A DNA stretch of 64,000 bases from Hydractinia symbiolongicarpus (GCF_029227915.1 NC_079882.1:28324001-28388000), one strand, 5' to 3'; shown: positions 25,201 to 36,400, counted from the first letter of the stretch. The notes: generated from the letters alone by a model not told the origin. Numbers and translations: made by a program.

Positions 25201-28200
25201 TGTTACATTCGCCAATACAACATCTACAATTACAACTTAATTACAACAACAAAAAAAATCCATACCTCCTGTCTACGTCTACGTGGCGATTTCCCATCTG
25301 AAGTTTTACGTGAAACTCGTTCTTCAGATGGAGTCTGAGGTAATTTTTCTTCTGATTTTTTTCTAATTTGAAGTTCTCTATGATTTTTTTCATTCTTCTT
25401 TGACAATATTTCCTCTTTTTTTAGTCTAGTTTTTGCTTGTACTTTCTCACTTAATACTTTTCTCACATGTGAAGACTTTTCATTCCCAGGTAAATCTTTG
25501 TACTTATCACTATCTGAGGGATCAGAGCATGATCCCAAATCAGGTCCTGCGTCGTTACCATGTTTAACTTTCAACTTATCAGTTTTTTTATGTTCTAAAG
25601 AACTGTCTTTTTGTGCTTCTCTTTCCTTTCTGTCAGGCAAAATATCAGGTACTTTTTTATTTTGTATGCATTCGTCTGGGTTGTCATTAACATCAAGTAT
25701 ATCTAATTCAACTTTGGAAGCCGTTGCAATCACTTCAGCATTGCTGTTGGATCCCACAGACGATTCACTATATCTAGAGTTCTTTGATACTTTGGGTGTT
25801 GCTTTGCGTGGCTTCTCATCACGGCTTTTTCTTCTAAAACAAAAAATAAACATCCTGTTATTCAAGCTTTACTGCCTTATAATTTATGAAAAAACCCATA
25901 GCTTATTTATATTCAGCTTCCCTTTATAACCTTAGTGATGACATCTTGCATTGAAAAATAGGGCAACATAGACAACAGAAAAGTATGTATTAAACTTGAC
26001 AAATTGTATGTGAAAACGTTTTTGTGCAAAGTCTAAACATCTTCTTTTATTCTTAAACTGTCAGAAAGTTATCATTATAAAACTGTTTTTAAAATAATAA
26101 CCGTATTCTGTGCGTATGAATGGTTGCACACAGCTTTTTCCTGGATAACCTCTTCCCTTTAGTAACCTTATTAAGGTTATCACTCTTTTTTTAACTTCCT
26201 GTATACACAAGTGTATTTCAATGGAAAAGACAGGTTTTTGAGTACTATTATATTATAAACATACAGTACTGTCAAGTGTTTAATGTTATCAGCATGCATG
26301 ACCACCCTGCAATTATGTAGAGATAACTGGAGATTAGAAAATTTTACCTGTTTTTGGTTCCCTCAAGAAATATTGCTATATGTTTTTTGATAAATGGATG
26401 ACGTAAGATACGTGATGCACTGGGTCGAAGGTTAGGACTGTAGTTCAACATAGATTTTATAATTTCTTGCAGTTCTGCTGTATAATGTTTTGGCATTGCA
26501 GGTGTCTAAATGCAATCATACATTTACATAAAAAAAAGATCAAAAATTAAAACTCGTTATTTGTTATAGTTTTAGTTCTTGGAAATTGATTAAGCATATA
26601 AGGTGAATTGTAAAGATGACAATGTATTACATACATAGATATTAAATAGTTCTTTTTTTTTGTTTTGTTTTAAAAAAAATCTGCAATTATTTTTGATGCT
26701 ATTTTGAAAAAGCAGCATTGGTAGATTGCAACATTTACCATCTTACTATTTTGTCAAAGTAAATTTTATAGTGTTGAAGAATATGTAAACACATAAAATG
26801 CTTGGAATACTAAAATAAAATGGTGTACCTTTCCTTTTAAGATCTTATACACCAAGGAATTCATATCCTTTGCATTGAATGCATGTTTTAAAGTAGCCAT
26901 TTCATAAATGCAACAACCAAGCGCCCACACATCTGATTTGTGATTGTATGGTTTGTTAGAGAAGAGTTCAGGTGACATGTAATATGGTGTACCTATCATT
27001 GTTGTTGCCATGTCTAAATTGCTGTCTAAGACACGAGCAATGCCTAAATCGCCAAGCTAGTGAAAAATAATAAATCTTTATTAATAACACATCAACCATA
27101 AAATTTATTCCTGTTTTTCATATTTATTTGACCCTACCTTATTCTTGAAATTTTTCAATTTTATTCTTAATAGTGGAGGCCACTAAACAAGTTTTCAATA
27201 AAAGTTTAATATAATTATATCATCAAGATCTATAAAAAATTTTTTATTATATATTATATGATATATAATAAAATTTTAGGGCAGGTTTGAACCTACACAG
27301 AGTTTGAACTTCATTGGTCTATCAGTTTAAATTAAAGCTAAATATATATAAAGGAAACTGAGTTGTCAACAAATTGTTTTACATACAATCAATGAGACTT
27401 ACCTTTATAATTTTACTTTTTGTGAGGAATATGTTTTGTGTCTTTAAATCTCGATGCAAAATATGTCGATCGTGCATATACTAAGAAACAAAGTCAATAA
27501 AAATGGAGTAAATAAAATTAAACAAATACTGTTATTGAGCATAACGTAGTTTTAAAATATACAAAAGTGTTAGAAACCTGAAGTGCCATTGCAATCTGGA
27601 CAAACCATTCAACGATTTGTGTTTCTTCCAAATATTCTCCAATTTTTGCTTGTTTTTTTAATTTAGTGTACATATCTCCGCTTTCACAATAGCCCATTAC
27701 AATTGATAAACCCCCATCAGATGTTTGGAATGACTCTTTATAAGAAACAATATTTGGATGTCTAAGCTTCGATAAAATTTCAACCTAAATAAAACAAAAA
27801 TAGTGACAAAACAGTTTCCTGTTTAGGTCACTCAGGGTTAGAAATAAAAGAAAACATAAAATTTGCAAACCATTTTTTATGTTTTATGTTAAATTTGCAA
27901 ACACAATAGTTATATATTTAATTTTTGCATGTGATTGCTGAGAAATGTGTTTTTAAATCCGAACCCTATTCATTTCAGATTTAAAAAAGTTCTTATTTTT
28001 TTCATAACAATCTTCAAAAATTAGCATTGTTGCACATTATTATTTTCTTCGTGGTCAAAGCCGATTTACAACAGACATACAAAGTAATTCACTGCCCATT
28101 TTATTAAGTTGGCAAATACATTCATTGTTTATACACATCACTAAATGTTAGAAAATTTGAAAAAAAAAGAAATAAAAACAGTAGAATCTAGAATTCTTTT

Positions 28201-28741
28201 CCTCTCAAATTGTGACTGCTACATGTCACATAACAAAATAATGACTGCATACCTCTTGTTGGGCAAAAAGTCGTTCTTTTGGTGAAGCATTATGGAGGTC
28301 AATCTTTTTGATGACATACTAAAAATATGTAGGTTGATACCATAATTTTAAATGTCTGCTACAAAAAAATGCATTCCGAAAGAGTATGATCCTTGGTGGG
28401 AACGAGGAAACAAAACAAAAAACATATTAGTGGATATGGCTGTGCTACTGATGGCATTATAAAACATTTAAAATTAAAAACTTGTTCTTCCCAAATTCAT
28501 TTTTTCATAGTACTAATTGAAGTTCTTCTTTTTAAATTCAACAGAAAAGTTGGAAACAATCCATTTACTACAATAGAAAGTTTAGTTAACACATACCACA
28601 TAAAAAACTCTACTCAGGTTTTGAGTAGTACAGTGAGATTAGACATACCTGTCTTTTATCCTTTTTATGCCTTGCCAATGTGACCTCGCCATAGCTGCCT
28701 TTACCAATGACATTTCCCAGAACGTATTGTTCAATAGACAT
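19204..28741 (-). CDS. NEK4: NEK4-like NIMA-related serine/threonine kinase
   Basis: A complete gene of 15 exons, 729 codons: 28741-28649, 28318-28253, 27784-27578, 27480-27403, 27056-26829, 26505-26348, 25833-25266, 25001-24901, 24523-24484, 24103-23980, 23814-23696, 21320-21149, 20683-20623, 19866-19785, 19296-19204. Phases agree at every junction. The kinase domain (about residues 1-260) shows GKGSYGEV, the ATP Lys in [15 protein letters not shown], a DLG in place of DFG (GDLGIARVL), GTPYYMSPE and [11 protein letters not shown] and the stretch ELFSNKPYN, with [14 protein letters not shown], are as in vertebrate NEK4. A charged Lys/Glu/Ser tail follows (large exon 25833-25266), then a basic coiled segment ([14 protein letters not shown]) and a compact C-terminal region ending [11 protein letters not shown]4 acts in cilia and DNA-damage/senescence control in vertebrates; that role here is inferred. 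The start is the first ATG, directly before the glycine loop. Confidence 0.9.
22318..22602 (+). CDS. Possible nested small ORF in a NEK4-like intron (hypothetical)
   Basis: A 94-codon ATG frame on the strand opposite the NEK4-like gene, inside its intron between 23695 and 21321. The product is rich in Lys, Asn and Ser, with no motif I recognise and no signal peptide or membrane segment. In this AT-rich background a frame of this length can arise by chance. It is listed only because it begins with ATG and lies outside any obvious repeat. Confidence 0.15.
   Translation: MSSTYNSNKNVGLHKSRFNETSNFKSSAASQNKSLLKDQIPKQTCKKTKDNNLRLRFSSNFCRQYFAENSRKPLPQIKQAKNLSKGIAYKSFGN
22740..23340. repeat. Diverged copy of the fold-back element at 28921-29797
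   Basis: Lies in a NEK4-like intron. AACACTCGTCCCAGACCTCT near 22940 matches GACACTCGTCCTAGGTCTTT near 29282. TATGCTGCATAAATTATGAT near 22790 matches, in reverse, the stretch near 29575-29595. AGAACGAAAAGAGCTTTTTA near 23237 matches AGAACGAAAAGGACTTTTTA near 29629. Boundaries are approximate. Confidence 0.55.
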
Positions 28742-28920
28742 GATGAGGTGAAATTACTGAAAAAAAAACGAAATTTTGATATTATATACATATTGTAGGG
28801 TTATATATATTGCATTGCATATTCTTTAGGATAACAACATAGAACAACATAGAAGAATCATACTTCATAAAAGTAAATACTATAAATGCTAAATTAAGCA
28901 CTTATTTAAAATTTTTACTT

Positions 28921-29797
28921 CTAGAGTAGGTGCTTATTCAAGAGGGGCAGTAAATCGATATGAAGCTTATAATAAAAAAAATTTTTCTGTCATGTTAAAG
29001 CTTTCTTTTTGAGGAACTATAATAGTAAAATATAAAAACAGCAGGTAAATACATAGCATGTATAAAAAACATGTCCTTTCAGTACATTTTATAATACTTT
29101 ACATCTCCCTACAGTTAAATTCTTTTTGTTCTCAAGATATTCCCATTTAAAATTTTTTAGACATTCTCAGTCATTTTAATTTCAATAATTTTAGACCTGT
29201 TAAGGGATGTGCATTCAAACTTTCTCAATGCATAGACATTATAAAGGTCAATTGATTAACATAAATTCTTTTACCAAAATGACACTCGTCCTAGGTCTTT
29301 TAATTTTTTTCCAATGATTTGTAACTTGGTTTGCAATAAAATTTTGTGGGTAAGCTTGTATAGGCCCTATATGTCTACCCACAAAATATGATTGAGAACC
29401 GACATGCCGATCCCAAATTATGGGGTCATCAAAACTTAGGAGGCCTGGGAGGAGCAAACAAGTATCATTTTGGCAACAAAATTATGTTAATTAATTCACC
29501 TTTATACCCTTAACAGGTCTAAAATTACTGATGACAAAAAATGTCAAAATTTGCTAAATTACTTAAAAATGACATCATAATTTATGCAACATAATTAAAT
29601 CTGAAATTCTTTAAATGTGAATATCTTGAGAACGAAAAGGACTTTTTAAAAAATTTAAAAAGACTTGTTTAACCTCTATAATATAAGTCAAACATCATTT
29701 TATACCTCGGGTTCCCTTTAAACAAAAATCTTGACAACATGTTTGCTTTAGTTAATTTTAAAAATATTTGAATAAGCGCCCCCTTCAGCTCTAGTAA
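28921..29797. mobile_element. 877-bp fold-back (long inverted repeat) element
   Basis: Both halves are related in inverse over several hundred bases. Ends: CTAGAG..GGTGCTTATTCAA at 28921 and its inverse TTGAATAAGCGCC..CTCTAG at 29797. Middle: TTCTCAAGATATTC near 29132 against GAATATCTTGAGAA near 29620. Inner: AATTTTAGACCTGTTAAGGG near 29188 against CCCTTAACAGGTCTAAAATT near 29508. Core: ATAAAGGTCAATTGATTAAC against an inverse copy near 29485-29505. No transposase frame is present. Related GGCGCTTATTC fragments occur at 30610-30716. Confidence 0.65.
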
Positions 29798-30009
29798 AAT
29801 AATAATAATAATAAATATTTAAAGTGGCTAGCCCAGAAAATCACAAAAACATATAGTTAGTGGATTGTTTCCACTGGGGGCCACTAGAACAAAAAAGAAA
29901 CAAAAAATGATAAACCTTAGACTGCCTCAGCTCAATCAAACATAGTAACATTTATAATCTGTGAAAATTGAAAAGAAAAAGAATAAAAAATTAAAATTAA
30001 AAAGTTAAA

Positions 30010-30485
30010 AAGTGATCTCCATTAGAATTTGCCAAATACATTAGAGATGAAAGTCGTATATACGAAAGCAGACTTCCATCACAGGCGGCTTGGTCTTGAA
30101 GATTATTCTACACTTTTGCAGCTCTAAATGAGAAGGTTTTTTTGCCAAATTCCGTGTTAACCAAGGGAAGTGTGAACCTGTTTTTTGAAGCTCCTCTTGT
30201 TTGATGTTATGGCAATTTTTTGTCAAGAGGAATTTTGAGCGCATGTAATCAGGAGCAATATGATTCATGGCTTTGAAAACTAATATGGCATCATTTTTGA
30301 TGAGTAAATTATTCATTGAATATTCCCTCTCCCAAGAAAGGTACGGACACATTTTAATCGTTTTTCTAGTTTTCCTGATCTACCTTGGGTGGCACAAGCC
30401 CATCCCGAGGAGCAGTAGTTGAAATATGGCATGACAAGTGCATTAATTAAAAGGTTTTTTGTGTGAGGTGTTAAACAAGATGCAA
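30010..30485 (-). pseudogene. Decayed 3' end of a non-LTR retrotransposon reverse transcriptase
   Basis: Reading down the - strand, three frames in turn give familiar C-terminal pieces of CR1/L2/Jockey-type reverse transcriptase ORFs. They are NALVMPYFNYCSSGW near 30440, YNDAILVFKAMNHIAPDY-like sequence near 30280 (seen as NDAILVFKAMNHIAPDYM), and FGKKTFSFRAAKV followed by a stop near 30140. Frameshifts and stops separate them, so this is a dead fragment. The clade assignment is by resemblance only. Confidence 0.6.
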
Positions 30486-30599
30486 TAGTTCAAATTTTAG
30501 AATATTTAATTAGTATTTTTCTATTAATTCATTAATGTGCTCTTCCCATTGCATTTTTGAAACAAAGAATAAATTAAGTAATATAAATAAGTAATATAT

Positions 30600-30716
30600 T
30601 CAAATAATTGAGAGTGGCGCTTAGAGGGGCACTTATAAAAATATTATTATAAAGGGTGGGCGCTTATTCCAGAGGGGTGATTATTCGAGAGTGGGTACTT
30701 ATCATTTACGGTACCC
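30600..30716. repeat. MITE fragment with GGCGCTTATTC / TTTACGGTACC end
   Basis: A GTGGCGCTTAGAGGGGCACTT..GGGCGCTTATTCCAGAGG..TTTACGGTACC segment ending at about 30716, directly before the truncated non-LTR element. It shares the GCGCTTATTC motif with the ends of the fold-back element at 28921-29797. No second end was identified. Confidence 0.4.
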
Positions 30717-30729
30717 CAAGTAGATCAAA

Positions 30730-32900
30730 GCATCTGACAGGCCTGGCCTTTAGCTCCCAATTGCAGGACCAGCTAGACATAGACGGAAATGGTGGTGGAA
30801 TAATGAGGTTGACCAGTGTATAAAGGAAAAGAGGAAACTTTGGAAAGAGTGGAAGTCAGGTGGTAGTAAAAATATTTACTTAGAAGCTAAGCGTCGCGCT
30901 CGTACAGCAGTGTATAAGGCAAAATCAGAAGCAGAGAGAAACAGATTTGCAGATGTGTTAAGAAGGGAAGATCAGCGCAATGAGGTATTCAAGATATAGC
31001 AAAGCAAATGAAGAAGACTAATAGAGATATTGTAGGTGAGAAGTGTATACGTAATGATGAAGGTGTTTTGGCTAGCACAGAGGAGGAGAAAAGGGTAGCT
31101 TGGAAGAATCATTATCAGAGGTTGCTTAACACTGAGTTTGATTGGGACGAGGATAATTTGTCTGATGATGATGTCGTAGAAGGGCCAGCTATGCAGATCA
31201 AGACAAAATGGGTAGTGGAGGCTATTAGGAAATTGAAGATTGGCGAGGCTGCAGGAGTATCAGGTATTGTTGCAGAGATGGTAAAAGCATCTGGATATAT
31301 TGGAGTTGAGCTTATTACAAATCTTGCTAACCAGATTATAAAGGATGGTGCTATTCCGAATGAGTGGCAGTCGAGTGTAATAGTGAACTGTTTCAAGGGC
31401 AAGGGTGATGCATTAGAAAGGGGTAACTATAGAGGTTTGAAGTTGGTTGATCAAGTAATGAAAGTTACTGAAAGAGTGATTGATAAGTTACTTAGAGAAA
31501 GAATTGATATAGATAAGATGCAATTTGGTTTTGTTCCAGGGCGTGGCACAACAGATGCAATATTTTTACTCAGACAGCTTCAGGAAAAGTATTTAGGAAA
31601 GAGAAAGAATCTCTATTTTGCCTTTGTAGATTTAGAGAAAGCTTTTGATAGAGTGCCACGTAAAGTTATTTGGTGGGCTATGAGAAAATTAGGTGTGGAT
31701 GAGTAGCTAGTTACGATGGTTCAGTCTATGTACAGCAATGCTAGAAGTCGTGTCAGGATTAACGATTCACTTAGTGATGAATTTAGTGTAAATGTTGGTG
31801 TACATCAGGGTTCTGTACTTAGTCCTTTGTTGTTTATTCTAGTCTTAGAAGCGCTGTCGATGGAGTTCAGAACAGGTTGTCCATGGGAGTTGTTGTATGC
31901 AGATGATTTGGTTCTCATAGCAGAGTCGATGGAAGAATTAGTTGAAAAGTTTGAGAAGTGGAAGAAAGGACTAGAAGAGAAAGGGCTGAAGGTAAACACA
32001 GCAAAGTCTAAAGTCATAATAAGTAGCATTGCAGCCAAGTGTGACCTTGTAGTTGGAAAGTGGCCTTGTGGAGTTTGCAGGAAAGGGGTTGGTAGTAACT
32101 CAATTTTTTGTCAGACTTGCAAGCATTGGGTACATAAGAAGTGCAGTAGTATTAGTGGAAGGTTAAGAGCTGACATACAGTTTGTATGCAAGCGTTGCAA
32201 AGGTGAGATTATAGAGAATGAAGTATTTCCAGCTTTAATGATGTACAACAGTGGCTCGTTAGAGATAGTTAAGAACTTCTGTTACTTAGGTGATATGTTG
32301 GGCAGTGAAGGGGGTGTTGGAAGAAGTGTTACTTGCAGGATAGGTTCTGCTTGGAAAAAGTTTAGAGAGTAACTTCCTTTACTGACTAGCAGAGTCCTGT
32401 CAATTGAGGTAAAAGGTAGGTTGTATGAGGCCTGTGTAAGAAGTGTTATGTTGTACGGTAGTGAGACATGGGCAGTGAAGCAGGAAGATCTTGACCGTTT
32501 AGAAAGGAATGATATGAGAATGGTTAGGTGGATGTGTAATGCCAGTCTGAGAGACAGAAAGAGTTCAGATGAGCTAAGAAGCAGGCTAAGTCTCCGTAGA
32601 ATTAAAGATGTTATCCAGATAAGAAGATTGAATTGGCTGGGGCACTTGGAAAGAATGGAGGAGGATAATTGGGTAAGAAAGTGTAGAGACTTGATAGTTC
32701 CTGGGGCAAAGCCCAGAGGCAGACCGAGAAAGACTTGGCAGGAGGTTATAAGGACAGACTTGATAGAGAGGAAGTTGAGTTTAGATCTAACACAGTCTAG
32801 ATCAGATTGGAAGAGGGTCATTAATATACCCCGTCCAACCCATGCTAGCATGGAAAACGGACGTTAAGCCGAGAATGATGATGAATGATGATGGAGAACA
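30730..32900 (+). mobile_element. 5'-truncated RTE-like non-LTR retrotransposon
   Basis: The preserved part starts in the linker between endonuclease and reverse transcriptase (KWWWNNEVDQ near 30790) and runs through the reverse transcriptase and C-terminal region. It ends in a short GATGAT-rich tail at about 32873-32898, a 3' end of the kind seen on RTE-clade elements. The endonuclease is missing, so the copy is 5' truncated. Clade is inferred from the tail and overall order; a phylogeny is needed to settle it. Confidence 0.75.
30768..32867 (+). pseudogene. Reverse transcriptase ORF with embedded PHD-like zinc finger, disabled
   Basis: The frame is broken by a frameshift with a stop near 30998, an in-frame TAG at 31704-31706 and an in-frame TAA at 32370-32372. 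Everything from 31008 to 32867 is otherwise one frame. Reverse transcriptase motifs in order: a degenerate motif (GNYRGLKLVDQVMKV), QFGFVPGRGTTDAI, FAFVDLEKAFDRVPR (first catalytic Asp), GVHQGSVLSPLLF, and ELLYADDLVLIAES (the YADD active site). A Cys4-His-Cys3 finger (CGVC..CQTC..HWVHKKC..CKRC, about 32068-32200) sits between the palm's NTAKSKV motif and the FCYLGD thumb motif. The C-terminal part carries LYGSETWAV, LNWLGHLERM and a PRGRPRKTW basic stretch. Not expected to be active. Confidence 0.85.
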
Positions 32901-33839
32901 ATTCACATGTGCATGCAAATACACAGGCAAAAAATATATATAAATAACAGACTGTGCAATTGTAAATATTGCGTGGAAAAAGCTGATGCTAAAATTGGTA
33001 AAGTCTGCTCTTAAACAGTGATAATAATTGAGAGAAAACGATTGCCACAAATTTCCAATCACATGTTCCTAAAAATCAGCAAATTTTGCCTGTGTGGTCC
33101 GTCTTTTCCTGCCTGTCAGTGCATGCCCATATACAGAACTTTTTAAACATCCGCAACTCATTATTCTTGAATCCAGGTTAACATGCTTGAAATTATCTGA
33201 TCATTCTCAACAAAAATGACCAACATATTGAAATTTAGCATTATCAAAATTTATGAAAACATACACATTGTTAGTTACTACATTTACTATTAGTAGCCAA
33301 ACATTTGACGTTTTATGAAGAAATGACCATGAAAAACAACTGCAGTAAAAAATGTTTTAAAACTTCAAATTACAATATATTATATAATAGCTAACTAGCT
33401 AGCTAGCTATATATACATAAGTCTTGTTCTAATAATCATCTTAAGGTATTAAAAATTTCCTTTCTTAAATAATTTTTGCTGGTAAATTTAATCGTAACAC
33501 TCATTTGAAGATGTTGACCGGGTCCGAGAATAGCTGGTTAGCGGGATGTCCAAGAGAGAATTTTAGCATATATAGCATCCCTTATTATGTGATTATCTAA
33601 AGAAATGGCTCTGGCGATGATCAGGCAACTCCCAATAATTTTTACCCTTTTGTGTGTGGCTGACTGAATATTCCTTGTTTAGCTAGATAAATCAGAGAAA
33701 ACATATTTGGCCTAAAACTTTAAAGGAAAGACTCCTACGTCGTTAAAGGTTACCTGGGCTACATTTTATTTCATTCGTGAGTGGTATAGATGTGATGTGG
33801 TTACTCAACTATCTGCAACTTTGGAAGCCATTATGAAAG

Positions 33840-34236
33840 ATTGTTTTTCTTTCGTTTCCTCATTGTGTGTCGGGGGAGGGATGGCGGTTGCGCCCGAATG
33901 CTGCGCTTTTTTCAGGGGAGACGCCATTTTCGTCCCCGCGCAGGAGAGCTCGAACGTACTTTTTGAGTTATTGAAGATATTATTTCGGTTTGTCTGTTCA
34001 GTATTCATATGGAAAGTTTATCATTTCTTGAACATGATAGTTTAGTAGGTGACGATTCGGGAGATCCTTCTCCCATCATCGGGCAAAGTAAAATGATGTT
34101 GAGCATATATAATATTGCAGAGGATCAAAATTCTTAAAAATTAACCAATCATTATGAAGTACTTTTTGAGGTTGATCTCACCAAGACATCTCTGGATGGC
34201 GACAATTTGGAGCCGCTGGACGATGACATTGGATAA
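33840..34236 (+). other. GC-richer patch with broken acidic ORF; possible promoter/gene remnant
   Basis: Bases 33870-33960 are clearly more GC- and CpG-rich than the surroundings and hold GATGGCGG and CGCCATTTT, both like YY1-type core elements. An ATG at 34009 opens a frame (MESLSFLEHDSLVGDDSGD) to a TAA at 34135. The same frame then runs on without a stop to 34236 with an acidic ending (LEPLDDDIG). AT-rich sequence with AATAAA follows at about 34315. It could be the remnant of a small gene or a retrocopy. I recognise no family. Confidence 0.25.
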
Positions 34237-34384
34237 ATCTAATCTTCCTATGCCTTTTTGCATAAATAAGAAGGATTTTTTTTGTAATTAGACAAGTTGT
34301 TCTATAAAATTTATAATAAATTTTTTATCTATTTTTTTATTATTTTTTCCCCATTGTTAAGAGAAAGAAACGATAAAAGGTCAA

Positions 34385-34600
34385 AAATAACTATAATTAG
34401 ACCCTAGCCGCACTAAATGAGAGGAAAAACCGAAAACTCCTACACTAATCCCCCGCACTAATAATAAGAGAAAAAATATTGTTCAGTTTTCGGAAAAAGG
34501 CTATCTGCACAAATGAGAGGTTGCTTAAAGTAAAAAAATTACGGTACTAATTGATGGTCGTACTAATTTTCGCGTATTTCGCAAAATATATTACAAAAAT
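34385..34600. repeat. MITE-like remnant with GCACTAA / ACTAATTTTCGCG motifs
   Basis: Repeated short motifs (CCGCACTAAATGAGAGGAAAAA, CCCGCACTAATAATAAGAG, ACGGTACTAATTGATGG) read as inverse relatives of the TTTAGTGCGAC motifs in the element at 10612-11131. Terminal repeats are not clear. Confidence 0.35.
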
Positions 34601-35686
34601 TACGCACAACATTTTTCCAAAGGCAATATAACGTAATCAATCAATCAAATTAATATGTCCAAGTATATAATATTTGGCTTGTTGTTGCAAATTTTAATAA
34701 ACTCATTTCAACATTTTCAACGCGAGGATATGCAAATTGCTAATGCAGCTTATCAATTATGAAGGGGAAACCTGGTCACCACTTTATTGATCGTATTTGT
34801 TGATTGGAACGCTGTGCAGTTAGATTGATTCCTTTTAAACAACGCAGGTCTACTTTTCTTTAATCTACTGATTTGGTTTATATGAAAAATATATATTTTT
34901 TTACATTTTATATAGCATGAAATTGTTTTCTTTTTCACGCGTTTTGCATATGTTTTTTTGTGTTTCTTTTGTTTGTTTAAGGTGACCCCTGTCATATCCG
35001 TAGGCTAATAAAGTTTCTTTACAGTGATAGCCTAATTTTTTAATATAATTTTTATTTTACATCCCACTGTGTAAGCTATTACTGTAGAATAAATGCTTCT
35101 TCTTTTCCTTCTTTTTAAATGCGTGCTTTGAAGGAGAAACAATTGACAACTAATATTAAAAGGAAACCAATAGATGACTTGCCAATGTTTACAAAAGTTA
35201 AAAAATTTGCTGTTTTTTCGCTTATGCGCAAGCATTTCTGTAGGCAGAAAATATAAATAACAGACCACAATAATCAAAGAAATCCATCCAAAAAAGAAAT
35301 ATTCGCTCAAAATTAGTGAAATTGTTTAAGAATAATTAGACGAATATAGTTAACATTTAATTCCAGTTCATCTTGCATCTTATGCTACCCCAAAAAACCT
35401 TTAATCTGCATTAAACTATTTTACCCTGTGCGAGTCCTGCTTTTTTACCTAAACAAACGTGCGCGCATGCCCATTGTTCTCAAAATGAAGTTAAAACAAC
35501 TACGTCACGCGGAAAGTGGTCTATTAAAGGGAAGAAAAAATTGCTAAAGGTTGCTAGCGTGGAATACGCTACGCCTCGTTTGACATTCTCTTTCCACCCT
35601 TTTGATAACCTATAATGTTGATATAGTGACGTGATTTAAAGCCAATAGAACCTATTTGATGAACTTTTTTTTTCAATATCAAGACA

Positions 35687-36400
35687 CAGTGGACTCTCTA
35701 TAACTCAAACCTCTGGTACTTAAATCTCTCCTTAACTCGAACAATTTTTTTGTCCCTTACCAAAATGATTGCAATGACATTAGCAGCTTCCTTTTCGCTT
35801 TTATTTAACGTAAATGGGGACCTAACCGATTCGAATGTTTGATATATACATGTGGAAAGAAGCCTCAAGTGATTGAATGAGTGTTCGAATGTCATTCGAA
35901 CAAAACGCAAACATTATCCTGTAGAAGTGCTAAAAGCTATTAGCGTTGTTGAAGCAATCTCGTCCCCAGAGCTTCTTTTTCCCTTTCTAATATGCGTGCT
36001 GATGGCGCGCAGCCACATATCAGAAAGCGAAAAAGAAGCCCTGGGAACGAGATTGTTGTTGAAGATCTCACCTTTTTTTCTAAGTTTGGGGAAGAAATGG
36101 TGAAGTCACTAAAGGACTTAAATCACAATATTCAAAAAGAATTCCTTTGCAGAAGAAAGCAAATGCAATTTCTGATTTCTTTTTAAATAAAAGAATAAAT
36201 TGTTATGCTAAAATATTTTATTTTTCAGTCCCTTTAATAAACTGTAAGGTATAGATTTTATTCTGAACGAAGAAAGCTTTTGTTACCATCCCACAAGAGA
36301 AAAATTATGCTAAATTTTTCAAACTCTCTAATACTCGAACTCTCCTTAACTCGAAAGGTTTATAATTCCCCGTGACTATTCAAGTTACGGAGAGTCCACT
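35687..36400. mobile_element. Tigger/pogo-like DNA transposon remnant, copy 1
   Basis: Begins CAGTGGACTCTCTATAACTC at 35687 and ends with the inverse AGAGTCCACT at 36391-36400, the kind of terminal repeat seen in pogo/Tigger elements. The interior keeps only short pieces of a transposase-like frame: a start region near 35878 (SVRMSFEQNAN-like) and an end region after 36056 (FGEEMVKSLKDLNHNIQKE). It is an internally deleted, dead copy. The 9-bp duplication and 101-bp element at 35946-36064 are nested within it. Confidence 0.7.
35955..36055. mobile_element. 101-bp palindromic MITE nested in the Tigger-like element
   Basis: Ends CAATCTCGTCCCCAGAGCTT and the inverse AAGCCCTGGGAACGAGATTG, with inverted homology running about 40 bases from each end (through TTTCTAATATG / CATATCAGAAA). 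It is flanked on both sides by TTGTTGAAG (35946-35954 and 36056-36064), a perfect 9-bp target duplication. The related copy at 61147 reads straight through this point (CTTGAAGATCTCA near 61518), giving the empty site. No coding capacity. A 9-bp duplication suggests a Mutator-like origin. Confidence 0.85.

Noticed and set aside
25498-25929. 143-codon + strand frame
   Set aside because: It is the antisense of the large NEK4-like exon 25833-25266, which fits the kinase gene by phase and splice sites.
27242-27273. Short AT-only inverted repeat (13-bp arms) in a NEK4-like intron
   Set aside because: In TA-rich sequence such arms are expected by chance; no duplication or relatives were seen.
31115-31402. 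Minus-strand frames opposite the reverse transcriptase (also 31805-32038 and 32282-32851)
   Set aside because: They are antisense shadows of the retrotransposon coding strand.
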